Source: Styela clava (lineage: Eukaryota; Chordata; Ascidiacea; Stolidobranchia; Styelidae). Taken from it: a DNA stretch of 64,000 nt. The notes under the pieces were generated by a model. The model did not search any database. It saw only the letters and a list, made by a program, of their open reading frames with translations, and had not been told where the DNA came from. Numbering within the stretch: position 1 is the first letter of the stretch; every line of letters begins with the position of its first letter. The translations under genes were made by a program, and so were the position numbers. The stretch spans positions 17,670,001 through 17,734,000 of the forward strand of contig NC_135251.1 in NCBI RefSeq assembly GCF_964204865.1. Direction: 5' to 3'. Shown here in pieces: positions 50,901-63,199 of this stretch.

Positions 50901-51475
50901 GGTAACTCACTCGATGAATCCAGAAATAAAATATCATGGCAAAAAAAAACTATTTTATGCCTCGATGTGCTATGTCGGAGAAGTGCGGTATTGTTTTGGT
51001 GGATATTCAACTCACATACATTATTTTGTTATTGCTATCTTGTTATTGTTGGTAACCAATTTTGCAGGACAGCAACATTGCCATGTTTTTTGTATTCGGC
51101 GGATGGTTTGCACTGGGATATACATTACAAAAGTGCATAATCACAACTGCGTTCAGTTCATTTTTTATAGAAGATCAAGAAGCTGGACAATCAGCGTTTG
51201 CCTTCTGTGAAGCTCTGGGAAGTGCTTCTGTGTTTGGATTGGCACCTTTTATTACGTTTAAGCTACAATTTTTCATTACAACTACAATTTTATTACTGGG
51301 ATTTCTGGGGTATTTTATGGCTGAACGCATACACTCGCGAATAAGCAAGATAAATGGCAATAAGGTAGAATTGTTGTTCTCGCCTAATATTAACGTCCAA
51401 AATCAGAAGAACAATCCAATCGAGGAGTCTAATTCAAATCTTGATATGTCTTGCTTGGACCACAATGCAGCATAA
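47926..51475 (+). CDS. UNC93A: UNC93-like multipass membrane protein
   Basis: UNC93 proteins are major-facilitator-related membrane proteins. UNC-93 of nematodes regulates a potassium channel and vertebrate UNC93B1 escorts Toll-like receptors. The role of UNC93A is poorly known. Seven exons join in phase to 523 residues: 47926-48031, 48227-48391, 49079-49352, 49567-49879, 50193-50325, 50416-50588, 51068-51475. The start has the family pattern: RNLLMLSTSFLFIFSAYGAL, then QSSINAELGVISLCAVYASY, then LLPPLVISQLGSRKS. Other hydrophobic segments include LYIMLSVYIGFVIIGFVLLL, IQIGMYAAVPLTFYM, AMFFVFGGWFALGYTL and FITTTILLLGFLGYFMAERI, giving about 10-12 spans. A large glycosylation-rich loop lies in exon 4. 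The tail is soluble. Polyadenylation signals are possible at about 51612 and 51707. The symbol is by similarity to the A subfamily. Confidence 0.88.
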
Positions 51476-54250
51476 ACAGCCAAAACGTGCCACAAATACG
51501 ATCAACAATACTTGATAAGTATATCTTATTACGCTACATTTACTTTGTCAGCGAACTAGTTGCCGTATTTTACGGGCAATACGGCGAACCGTATTATAAG
51601 GCACCCTGTCAATAAATTGCTTACATCGGGTTTTATCCATACATAAGCCGCATCGGACTATAAGACCAAATAGTTTTCAAAGCAATACCGTACTGGATTT
51701 ATAGGCAATAAAGCATAAATTACTACCTGATTGATTTTGAGCAAAGAGTGATTTTTATGATCCCTAAAATACAGTACTTAAAATATATAACTGTACGGGA
51801 ATCCAAGCCCGGCCAAGAGGTCAACATGTTGGAAGGAAAACAAATAATCTCACAAGGGGACTATTTCTCTATGTATTTATCAATCAATCAATCTTTTATT
51901 TGTCAACACAAAAAACAAGCATATAGAAAACTGTTACAATAAATGAAATATACTGATCATGTTAATTGTGTGACTGGAGTCGCGAGGGACCTATAAGGTC
52001 TTCAAGCAGCGACACCTAGCTGATGCAGGTTAGTATAAAAAAGTAACTAAATAAGACACAACTACTGAATACCAGTAGTTGCGGCAGTATACATAATTGA
52101 GGCTACTGTGCAGATTATTTAACAAAATAAATGTATAACTATCACGAGAGAGTGCACTGAAGAGAGAAAATGTCATTATCATTTGCATAGATGTACTCGC
52201 GCGTGTCCGTGTTTATTTATTTTTTATTCAAAGTGACTTCTACTGGATTTCCCATTGGTATTTGTGATACTCGCCCTTGCAATAGCCTGCAATATTTTTT
52301 TTTATTGCTTTGTTTCAATATAGTCGGCCGGACTACTTATCGTGGCAACACATATTCCCCCGTTGTAATTTATTGGATCTTTTGTACGAAGCCCACGCCA
52401 CTAAGGCAATATGTGAGATCTGAAGAAAAATCCTTGCCGCGTTTCAAGATAACAAATTAGGAATTATCCAATTAGGGTTCGCGTTAAAAATGATTTAAAT
52501 TTCCGGCGCAATTTGCATTCCAAGCACTCACACTAACTGGATAATTGCTATTTTATTTTTATTCTGAGCGGTGGCGGGGTTGTTTTTTGTGGGGACTTGT
52601 ATAAAAGATCCAATTTGTTTCATTGTTCAACTTTCTAAGTAGTGTGTCGTTTTTGAAATGCTCTATAAATATACAGTCAATCAGCATACTGACGTACTAG
52701 CTATTTGATGACCTGTTCAATGATTTTTGATAATTCTTTTATTTAATTTTAACTCCCAATGAGTTGTTAACTTCCTATAATTCTGAAATGATCAATTCGC
52801 ATGGTTCGTGGTTTGATTATATTTATTAAAAACCGCCTTTCGGTGTCGAATTTTTCATAAGAATTTGTTTTCAATAAATAAAAGATTGCAAAATGTCCAT
52901 CTCACCATTTTTTTTACGCATAATAGCATTAGGCAACTGCCACAATATGCAAGCAGTGAGCATGATGCTCGTCGGGTACGGTCGCAATTTCGGGATTCGA
53001 TTTAAACATTCTGAAATCCGGATTTCTCCTCATAATCTTCCAATTTTCGCGATTGAAGCAGTTTAAAAAAAGTACACACATAAGCTGAAGTTTGGAAAGT
53101 ACACGGATTTATTTTTTTCCTCAATATTGACGCATAAATGGTACTGCGTTAAAGCTGTTTTTTCGGCGGCTTCGGTTTTACTTGTAAAGTAGCCTATAGC
53201 CTGATTCTAAAAAAGCAAACGTTTTGAATATATAGGAGCATTTCTTTCTGCACCATGTGGTAAGTGGAAAAGGCTTTACACTATGTTTTCGTATAGCGCT
53301 CAACAGTGAAGCGTGGATCAAAATTGTAAAAAATAATAATTTCGACACAAAATACCTTTAGTGAGTTTGCGATTGGCGTCTCCATGGGAGTTATATCAAG
53401 TGAGACCTCTTCAGTACCCTGGCTTGATTTTTTTACATTCAAGTTGTAACAATTTGAAAAAATGTCCATCGAAACATATTATTCAATAAGCTCATTTTAT
53501 CCAATATCAATTCATACACCAGTTTCACTTTTAACTAGGGATTTAACTTCAAGGTCTTAGGTCATCATTGAACACCTTATATATATATCCCGGCTCGTTG
53601 GAATTTTCGAAAAGCAGCATTGAATTTAAAATTAGCAGGTAATGCCAGACTGAACGCATGTTTCTGCATATTTTTATGGTTTATTAGCTTTGTACAGTTA
53701 CTTCGTTGGATCGTTGAAAAGAGCATCTTATACAAATTTAAATTTATCAAGCTGAGACGTGGTGACATTAAATTCCAGAAGAACTGTGTCAAAGAACTTT
53801 TACATATATATGTCGTTTATTGTTTACGTTCTTAGAACCTAATCTTTTTGTGTCGTGGTCCCACCCAACGTTGGTTTTCGACAAGTTCATGTCTCGAACA
53901 AATTTTTACTTGTTTCGTACAATCTTTTGTAAAAAACACAAAAATGCAATTTATACTCTATTCCCATCCCTTCACATCAGAACCTGGGACATGAACGTGC
54001 CATAAACTGCCTATTGTACATATCATCGTGGTGCCGCACCTCTTTGTTCTGTGTATTGTACTTGTAGGCTAAAAGAGTTTTATTTGTATATTTCATGTCT
54101 GTTGTCCTACTATAACGCAGCAGTCCTAAACTGCAGTTATACTTGTTGGGGTGCATGTCCACATCTGTGTCTTGGGCCAGTAAGGTCTTGCACATGTATC
54201 CCGTCTCTATTATACCGTTTAACTATTATGCAGATACTGTTACATTTTTG
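51476..54250. other. Intergenic region without a recognised gene
   Basis: After the UNC93 3' UTR the DNA is AT-rich. An (atca)n-like run occurs near 51880. A possible non-LTR 3' end lies at about 54000-54275, ending in aaataaacatacatacatga. Short frames on both strands show no recognisable domains. Confidence 0.45.
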
Positions 54251-54276
54251 AGGCAAATAAACATACATACATGAAT
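54000..54276 (+). mobile_element. Possible 3' end of a non-LTR retroelement
   Basis: A stretch with more mixed composition than its surroundings ends in aggcaaataaacatacatac, a polyadenylation-like signal followed by a short tandem tail. That is how many RTE- or CR1-type copies end. No reverse transcriptase was seen. Confidence 0.3.
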
Positions 54277-54510
54277 GTAAGGGTGGATGCTTTCAATCCC
54301 ATTCCCTGCTACTGAGCACAATAAAATGTAGAGTTAAAAATTTAAATACTGCTCGTAGTAAATGGGGGTCTCTAACAGAAGTTCAAAGGTACAATGATGG
54401 TTATTGTATTCCATCATGACGTCACATCCTCAAAACGAATCGACTCTTACTCGAATTCGCCAAATTTGAAAAACACCGGACTCGTCCGATTCCTAAAAGT
54501 AATAGGTAGT

Positions 54511-56114
54511 CCAGTTACACCGAGTGTGGCCTAACAAAAACAAGTGTGGGCTGGCCTCATACGAGTGTGGGCTAGCGTCACACGAGTGTGGGTTGCCCTT
54601 CTAGCAATGTTAGACAATAAGTTAAGGCTTCCTAAACGTCTTCAAACTACTAAAATACACAAATTCATTCTAAATCAGCACCAGAACCGGTAGTTGATGG
54701 TAGGAAGTGGCCTCAATAGCCAGAAAAATAGTAAATTGAATTAGTCAATATTTTCCGATAATGGTTTTTTAATTCAAATTTTAACAGATAATACGGAACG
54801 ATCCAGAAACAATATCACCGAGAAAATAAATTATATTAATATATTGTACAATATATCAACAATATTAAAGTTAAAAACATTTTACTAGCTCTGGGCATTC
54901 TATGCTTCCCGCTAATGATGTTTTATGTCTAATTTCAACAGCTAATTAAATTGATATATTGGAAAGCATCGAATACATTGAAAAGCGGTATATTCTAGTT
55001 AAAATTTGAAATCTTTCCCCTCTGTGGAATGTTTTCATTTTTGCTTATTGTTGGAATTTTTATGATATAATAATATAGCTTTTATATTTTATATTATTTA
55101 AGTTAGTTTTTCTTAGTTTTCAATGAGCTGTCGAAATTTCACATAAAACACCTTTATCGTGAAATATTGACTACGTTGAAATACGCCATATTCTAGTTAA
55201 ATTTTGAAATCTCCCCCCAAAAGGTAAAATGTTTTCATTTCTTTGATATTTTTGAGATATAATACAATAAATCAATTTCTTGATGATGTCATTTTAGATC
55301 GATCTTAATTAGCTGTTTGAATTGGACAAATTTTTATTAAAAAATGTTGGATACGTTTAAAAGCGTTGTATTTGATTTAAATTTTAAAATCTTACCTCCC
55401 AGTGAAATGTATTTATTTTTTGATATTGTTGAGATGTTTTGAAAGATATTAATATAATTTAATTTCCTGAAAATGTTTTTTACTAGATCGTTTTTAATGT
55501 TAAAATTTGACATAAAGCATATTTAGCGGGAAATATTGACTACGATTAAAAGCGCTATATTCTAGTTAAACTTCGAAATATTTCTCCACGGTAAAATGTT
55601 TATATTTTTTTATATTATTGATATATTTTACCGTATAATACAATATTTCAATTTCCTGTGGATAGTTTTTTAGATCGTTTTTAATTATCTGTTGAAATTA
55701 GACATATAACATCATTATCGGGAAACATTGAATACGTTGGTTTGGTAAGCTCCATATTCGAGTTAAATATTGATGTCTTGCCCTCCGGGTGGAATGTTTT
55801 TATTTTTTCAGAAATTGTTGCGATATTTTACAATATATTAGTATAATTTAATTTTTCGATGATGACGTAAAATATCATTGTCGGGAAATATTGACTATTT
55901 CAATTTTCTATTTTCCCGGCAGTTTAGGCCTCTTTCTGGCATCAATTGCAGGACTTTGTGACTGAAAGGTTCCTGGTCGCTGATTTCAGGATTTAGACAT
56001 TGATTTATGTACGTTAATTTAGTTGTTTGTAGACGTTTAGGAAGCCTTACCGGTACCTTGCCTTCTATCATTCTTAGAAGGCCAGCCCACACTCGTGTGA
56101 CGCCAACCCACACT
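54511..56114. mobile_element. Small foldback-type element with five satellite monomers
   Basis: Terminal inverted arms of roughly 230 bases (54541-54770 and about 55890-56105) share gtcacacgagtgtggg, aaggcttcctaaacgtc and gtcaatattt-type blocks. The outer parts carry 21-bp repeats (gagtgtgggctagcgtc core). The interior is five diverged monomers with anchors near 55017, 55213, 55395, 55584 and 55781 (spacing 182-197 bases), each holding a c-rich block then (g)aatgtttt. It is the shorter, single-array relative of the palindrome at 56115-61780. No gene. Confidence 0.7.
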
Positions 56115-56830
56115 ACCAAAGTTACCCCAGCCCACACTCGCTCAGCCCACACTCAGCCTGGCGTCAAGGGGTTAACCAACTATTTTACCACTTTATAAAC
56201 GTTAATACATAAAAACTTGGTGGCTATGACAATATAGAGACCATATTGGATATACACAGCGCAAATGCAATACCAAGCACGGACCAGTTACCCCTAGTAT
56301 GGCCTGTCAAAAACGAGTGTGGGCTAGCGTCTCACGAGTGTGGGCTAGCGTCACACGAGTGTGGGCTGGCATCCTACGAGTGTGGGCTAGCGTCACACGA
56401 GTGTGGGCTGGCGTTCTGACAGTGTTATACGGTAAGTTAAGGCATCCTAAACGCTCACAGATTACTAAATTACATATATCCACGTTTACCTCAGCACCAG
56501 AACCTCTCAGAGTCCGGCAATTGATAGCACAAAATGGCCACAAATGCCGGGAAAATGATTCAAAATCAACTGAACAATAATATCTCTAACCAGTGTTACC
56601 AGATATGACGGTAAACAAGCCTGAAATTGACCGTCGAAACTCAAAAATAAGAAAATTGAAATTTAAGCTAAGTGTCTGTTCTTTTTATGAAAAAAAATGT
56701 AGTTATGAATAAACCATAATTGATTTGCACAAATACATCTTGTATAATAAAAAATAAACATGATGAAAACATTTCACCAGCAGATACACATTGTCTCGAA
56801 GGCTTTTGATGTCGAAATTCAACCGTTCAT
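56115..56830 (+). repeat. Left outer arm of the large palindrome
   Basis: It begins accaaagttaccccagccca and contains cgtcaaggggttaaccaact, the 21-bp tandem repeats, catcctaaacg and gatttgcacaaatacatctt in this order. Each recurs in reverse complement, in mirrored order, between 61780 and about 61040. Similarity is high on the outside and fades towards the arrays. Confidence 0.85.
56318..56423 (+). repeat. 21-bp minisatellite in the left arm (five copies)
   Basis: Five units of 21 bases, each starting gagtgtgggct, with agcgtcacac, agcgtctcac or ggcatcctac endings. Because 21 is a multiple of three they read as a heptapeptide repeat (RVWASVT-like). That frame is a by-product of the repeat. 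Confidence 0.9.
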
Positions 56831-56918
56831 CGAAAAGAAATCAACGAAATGTTTACCACGGAATTAAATTATCATAATATACAGTATATGATCTTACAAA
56901 TTTCAAAAAATTTTACCG

Positions 56919-58950
56919 TAGAGAAAGACTTCAAATTTAAAATCAAAATTAGCACACTCGACCGTTATCAATATTTCGCGGTAATGGTGTTCAACGTAAA
57001 ATTTCAATTGTAAATTGAAAATGATCCTATGGTTTGTTCCTTAAAAAATTTAATAGTCTCATTACATAGTATTTCATCTAAAATATATTAAAAAATAAAA
57101 AAATTTTACCGTCGGGAAAGACTTTAAAATTAAAGTCAAAATTAGCACACTCGACCGTTATCAATATTTCACGGTAATGGTGTTCTACGTCAAATTTCAA
57201 TTGTAAATTGGAAATGATCCTATGGTTTGTTCCTCAAAAAATTGAATAGTCATATTACATTGTAATTCATCTCAAAAATATCAGAAAATAAAAAAATTCT
57301 ACCGTCGGGAAAGAATTTAAAATTAAAGTCAAAATTAGCACACTCAACCGTTATCAACATTCGCGGTAAGGGTGTTCCACGTCAAATTTTAATTGTAAAT
57401 TGAAAATGATCCTATGGTTTGTTCCTCAAAAAATTTGATAGTCATATTACATAGTATTTCATTTAAAATATATTGAAAAATAAAAAAATTTTACCGTTGG
57501 GAAAGACTTTAAAATTAAAGTCAAAATTAGCACACTCGACCGTTATCAATATTTCACGGTAATGGTGTTCTACGTCAAATTTTAATTGTGAATTGAAAAT
57601 GATCTTATGGTTTGTTCCTCAAAAAATTTAATAGTCATATTACATAGTATTTCATCTAAAAAATATTGAAAAATAAAAAAATTCTACCGTCGGGAAAGCC
57701 TTTCAAATTAAAGTCAAAATTAGCACACTCAACCATTATCAATATTTCGCGGTAATAGTGTTCCACGTTAAATTTTAATTGTAAATTGATCCTATGGTTT
57801 GTTCCTCAAAAAATTTGAGAGTAATATTACATAGTATTCCATCTAAAATATATTGAAAAATAAAAAAGTTTTACCGTCGGGAAAGACTTTAAAATTAAAG
57901 TCAAAATTAGCACACTCGACCGTTATCAATATTTCACGGTAATGGTGTTCTACGTCAAATTTTAATTGTGAATTGAAAATGATCCTATGGTTTGTTCCTC
58001 AAAAAATTTAATAGTCATATTACATAGTATTTCATCTAAAAAATATTGAAAAATAAAAAAATTTTACTGTCGGGAAAACCTTTAAAATTAAAGTCAAAAT
58101 TAGCACACTCAACCATTATCAATATTTCACGGTAATAGTGTTCCACGTCAAATTTTGATTATAAATTGATCCTATGGTTTGTTCCTCAAAAAATTTAAGA
58201 TTCATATTACATAGTATTTCATCTAAAATATATTAAAAAATAAAAAAATTTTACCGTCGGGAAAGACTTTAAAATTAAAGTCAAAATTAGCACACTCGAC
58301 CGTTATCAATATTTCACGGTAATGGTGTTCTACGTCAAATTTCAATTGTAAATTGGAAATGATCCTATGGTTTGTTCCTCAAAAAATTGAATAGTCATAT
58401 TACATTGTAATTCATCTCAAAAATATTAGAAAATAAAAAAATTCTACCGTCGGGAAAGAATTTAAAATTAAAGTCAAAATTAGCACACTCAACCGTTATC
58501 AACATTCGCGGTAAAGGTGTTCCACGTCAAATTTTAATTGTAAATTGAAAATGATCCTATGGTTTGTTCCTCAAAAAATTTGATAGTCATATTACATAGT
58601 ATTTCATTTAAAATATATTGAAAAATAAAAAAATTTTACCGTCGGGAAAGACTTTAAAATTAAAGTCAAAATTAGCATACTCGACCGTTATCAATATTTC
58701 ACGGTAATGGTGTTCTAAGTCAAATTTTAATTGTGAATTGAAAATGATTTTATGGTTTGTTCCTCAAAAAATTTAATATTCATATTACATAGTATTTCAT
58801 CTAAAAAATATTGAAAAATAAAAAAATTCTACCGTCGGGAAAGCCTTTCAAATTAAAGTCAAAATTAGCACACCCAACCATTATCAATATTTCGCGTTAA
58901 TAGTGTTCCACGTTAAATTTTAATTGTAAATTGAAAATGATCCTATGGTT
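56919..58950 (+). repeat. Left satellite array: 11 monomers of about 192 bp, six-monomer HOR
   Basis: Anchors of the taccgtcgggaaag motif lie at 56919, 57111, 57304, 57496, 57689, 57876, 58069, 58256, 58449, 58641 and 58834 (spacing 187-193). Variants repeat with a period of 1145 bases: 57111/58256, 57304/58449, 57496/58641 and 57689/58834. The pairs share private changes such as the caacattcgcggtaa variant. A subsidiary dimer of 380 bases is visible (57496/57876 and 57689/58069). No coding. Confidence 0.92.
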
Positions 58951-61020
58951 TGTTCCTTGTTGCATTTTGTCATAAAATACCATTATCGGGAATTGTGATT
59001 ATCGTTAGACATAGGTAGATTCCGGTTTTATTTTAAAGTCTTTCCCCCCGGTAGAATTTTTTCAATATTTGATATTTGTAAGATAATTCATTATATAATA
59101 TAATAAGCAAATTTGGTGATGTACAAACAAATAGAAAAGTTTCAATTCCTTGTTACATTTTGTCATAAAATACAATTATCGGGAAATATGATTATCGTTA
59201 GACATAGATAGATTCCGGTTTTATTTTAAAGTCTTTCCCCCCGGTAGAATTTTTTCAATATTTGATATTTGTAAGATAATTCATTATATAATATAATAAG
59301 CAAATTTGGTGATGTACAAACAAATAAAAAAGTTTCAATTCCTTGTTACATTTTGTCATAAAATACCATTATCGGGAAATATGATTATCGTTAGACATAG
59401 GTAGATTCCGGTATTATTTTGAAGTCTTTCCCCCCGGTAGAATTTTTTAATATTTGTAAGATAATTCACTATGTAAGATAATAAGCAATTTTCGTGATGT
59501 ACAAATTGATAGAAAAGTTTCAATTCCTTGTTGCATTTTGTCATAAAATACCATTATCGGGAATTATGATTATCGTTAGACATAGGTAGATTCCGGTTTT
59601 ATTTTAAAGTCTTTCCCCCCGGTAGAATTTTTTTATTTTTCAGTATTTATAAGATGAGTTACTATTGTATATAATAGGCAAATTTCGTGATGTACAAATT
59701 AATAGAAAAGATTCAATTCCTTGTTGCATTTTGTAATAAAATACCATTGTCGGGAAATAGAATTATCGTTGGACATAAGTAGATTTCGGTTTTATTTGAA
59801 AGTCTTTCCCCCCGGTAGAATTTTTTTATTTTTCAGTATTTATAAGATGAGTTACTATTTTATATAATAGGCAAATTTCGTGATGTACAAATTGATAGAA
59901 AAGATTCAATTCCTTGTTGCATTTTGTAATAAAATACCATTGTCGGGAAATAGAATTATCGTTGGACATAAGTAGATTTCGGTTTTATTTGAAAGTCTTT
60001 CCCCCCGGTAGAATTTTTTTATTTTTCAGTATTTATAAGATTATTCACTATTTCATATAATAGGCAAATTTCGTGATGTACAAATTGATAGAAAAGTTTC
60101 AATTCCTTGTTGCATTTTGTCATAAAATACCATTATCGGGAATTGTGATTATCGTTAGACATAGGTAGATTCCGGTTTTATTTTAAAGTCTTTCCCCCCG
60201 CTATAATTTTTTCAATATTTGATATTTGTAAGATAATTCATTATATAATATAATAAGCAAATTTGGTGATGTACAAACAAATAGAAAAGTTTCAATTCCT
60301 TGTTACATTTTGTCATAAAATACAATTATCGGGAAATATGATTATCGTTAGACATAGATAGATTCCGGTTTTATTTTAAAGTCTTTCTCCCCGGTAGAAT
60401 TTTTTTATTTTTCAATATGTGAAAGATAATTCACTATATAATATAGTAAGCAAATTTCGTGATGTACAAACAAATAGAAAAGTTTCAATTCCTTGTTGCA
60501 TTTTGTCATAAAATACCATAATCGGGAAATATGATTATCGTTAGACATAGGTAGATTCCGGTTTTATTTTAAAGTCTTTCCCCCCGGTAGAATTTTTTCA
60601 ATATTCGATATTTGTAAGATAATTCATTATATAATATAATAAGCAAATTTCGTGATGTACAAACAAATAGAAAAATTTCAATTTCTTGTTGCATTTTGTC
60701 ATAAATTACTATTATCGGGAATTATGATTATCGTCAGATATAGGTAGATTCCGGTTTTATTTTAAAGTCTTTCCCCCAGGTAATTTTTTTTTATTTTTTA
60801 GTATTTGTAAGATAATTCACTATATAATATATTAAACAAATTAATAGAAAAGTTTCAATTCTCTGTTGCATTTTGTCATAGAATACCATTGTCGGGAAAT
60901 AGAATTATCTTTATACATAGGTACATTCTTTTTTTATTTTAAAGTCTTTCCCCCCGGTAGAATTTTTAAATTTTTCGTTATTTGTTGGATAATTGGATAT
61001 ATAATGTAATAAGTCGATTT
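58951..61020 (+). repeat. Right satellite array: 11 monomers of about 193 bp, inverted relative to the left
   Basis: Anchors of the tttccccccggtagaa motif lie at 59044, 59237, 59430, 59615, 59808, 60001, 60194, 60387, 60580, 60773 and 60950. Variants repeat with a period of 1150 bases: 59044/60194, 59237/60387 and 59430/60580. In reverse complement the monomer core (ttctaccggggggaaagact) aligns with the left-array core (ttctaccgtcgggaaagact), but the rest has diverged. No coding. Confidence 0.92.
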
Positions 61021-61039
61021 CATGGCGTACAAAGTATTA

Positions 61040-61780
61040 GAAGTGCCGAAATCAGACTTCAAAGCCATCAAGACAATGTAACTCTTTGGGTAAATGTTAC
61101 TTAATTTGCTTTTGAATTTGCTTGTTCAATCTTTATTTTAAAAGATGTATTTGTGCAAATCAGATTCGATTTGTTCATATCTCATTCTTATTGATGGAAA
61201 TGAATAGGTTTGGTATTTCGCTTAGATATAATTTTTTTTTTGTTGTGAAACCTTCCTGTGAATTCATGCTTGTCCACCTATATATCTGGCAACAGTGATT
61301 AGAGATATCATTGTTCAGCTGATTTTGATTTATTTTCCCGGCAATTGTGGCTATTTTGTGCCATCAATTGCCGGACTTTGAGAGGTTCTGGCGCTGAGTT
61401 AAACATGGATATATGTAATTTAGTAATCTGTGAACGTTTAGGATGCCTTAACTTACGGTGAAACATTGTCAGAACGTCAGCCCACACTCGTGTGACGCTA
61501 GCCCACACTCGTAGGATGCCAGCCCACACTCGTGTGACGTTAGCCCACACTCGTGTGACGCTGGCCCACACTCGTTTTTGTCAGGCCATGCGAGGGGTAC
61601 CGGTAACTGGGCCTTGCTTGGTATTGTATTTGCGTTGTGTATATCAGATATGGTCTCTATATTGTCAGAGTCACCAAGTTTTTATGTAATTACGTTTATA
61701 AAGTCAGTAAAATAGTTGGTTAACCCCTTGACGTCAGGCTGAGTGTGGGCTGAGCGAGTGTGGGCTGGGGTAACTTTGGT
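61040..61780 (-). repeat. Right outer arm of the large palindrome
   Basis: Reverse complement of the left arm, ending ggggtaactttggt at 61780. It includes about five copies of the 21-bp repeat at 61480-61575 in inverted orientation (cccacactcgtgtgacgcta). Confidence 0.85.
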
Positions 61781-63080
61781 CCCACACTCACTCCAGCATT
61801 CGCTGACTCGCGTCTCGTGTGACCCAAAGTCTGAAAGTGACTACCGGTACGGTATACGTATACGGTATACCGGTAGTCACTTTGGTGTGACGGCGACGCT
61901 AGCCCACACTCGTTTTTGTTAGACTATACTCGGTTATAACTCGTCTGTGCTTGGTATTGAACATGCCTGGGATAGTTTCGGCTCGCGTGCCAAAATCAGA
62001 TAAATTTAAGGACAAAATTCTTCCGCGTGCCGACCAAAATTAAAAACATACCGGTACCGGTACCTTTGCTACTTTCAAAGCAAACATACAAAATAATAAA
62101 CCTTTTAAACATGTACAGACAGGTTCACTATTTGGGAAAATATCAGTCTGACAAATAGACTTGATTACTTTTTTTATTCAATATCAGTGAGACCTTTGCT
62201 GCTGCATTAACGCTGATAGATATTTTATATTGGGTTTGTATTTTCTAACTTTAAAATAAATACACGGACTATCGGTACTGGTTTCATCTTACAGGTTACT
62301 CCTATTACGAGACTTATGAAGTTCATAACTGAGAACAGAGATTAACAAGCATAATTATGTAGATGAAAATATGTAGAATTGTAGAGTAATGCAGTTGCAA
62401 AGTTTTTAAGGCCCCGTAAATTTTCGGGAACGGCATCCCAATCATGCAAGCAATAGTTCGTTTTGTGCATTTCTCTCTTGTTACCTTCCCTAATCGCTTA
62501 TATTTCTTTTGAAATCATTTTAGAACAGTAAGTTAGCAAGTGACTATAACCAACGTGGGCTGTTCCATTTTTAAATCAAGCAGAAATGACAAAAAATGGT
62601 GGCACAGATGGTCTATATTATGTAAGAGTGTAGCCAAATGAATGCTGAGTGAATGCCAAATGAATTCTCGACCAAATTTCGCAAGAGCTCCATCATTTGT
62701 TACGTCACAATTTATTCTTTGTAGCCATATGTCATGAAAGGACAAAAAGAGTTTAAATAAATACCGGATTGTTAACATTCGAAAATGAACAAACGAACAC
62801 CTATTTTCATCAGATAATTCATAGTCTTAAAACTTTTTATCTAAAGGAGAATGATCTCGTTTCCGAGGCCTCGCTCGCGTGCCGAATAAATGGGCTCGTG
62901 TGCCAATCTTGGCACGCGTGCCAGGGGTTTCCCACCCCTGGTCTATATCATCTATGGTCTGATGGTCTATATAGTCTATTATCGGAGCAACCAAGTTTTC
63001 ATGGAATAACGTTTATAACGGTATAAAGTGAGTAAAATAGTTTGGTTAACCAGTTGACCGCAGCCAGTCTGGATTTCATG
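61781..63080. mobile_element. Broken third relative with an insertion
   Basis: Pieces of the outer arm reappear: cgctagcccacactcgtttt at about 61896, gtgcttggtattgaacatg at 61946, then, after about 1 kb of other DNA, gcaaccaagttttcatggaa at 62988 and agtttggttaaccagttgac at 63037. The intervening 61965-62940 looks like a hAT-type insertion: gctcgcgtgcca near its left side, gcacgcgtgccaggggtttc and ccacccctg at its right. No exact target duplication was found. Confidence 0.5.
61834..61883. repeat. Hairpin with 16-bp perfect arms
   Basis: aaagtgactaccggta (61834-61849) pairs with taccggtagtcacttt (61868-61883). The short spacer is itself built of gtatac palindromes. It lies at the junction between the large palindrome and the broken third copy. 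Confidence 0.85.
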
Positions 63081-63199
63081 GCCTTTTTGAATGAGAAATC
63101 GGGCGTGCAGTCAGAAATTCCCGCGTGCAAATAGGAATTCCTGGCATGCAATTATAGCTCACGGTGTGCAAAACAACTGCGCCCGTTTGCAACTGACTT

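Noticed and set aside
56299..56580. 93-residue plus-strand frame with repeated RVWASVT-like heptapeptides (and minus-strand twins at 55895-56152 and 61308-61571)
   Set aside because: The heptapeptide is just the 21-bp minisatellite read in frame. It occurs in both arms of the inverted repeat with no start context or conserved flanks.
56919..61020. CRISPR-like reading of the regular repeats
   Set aside because: The monomers are contiguous at about 193 bases, without short repeats and unique spacers, and the sequence is plainly eukaryotic.
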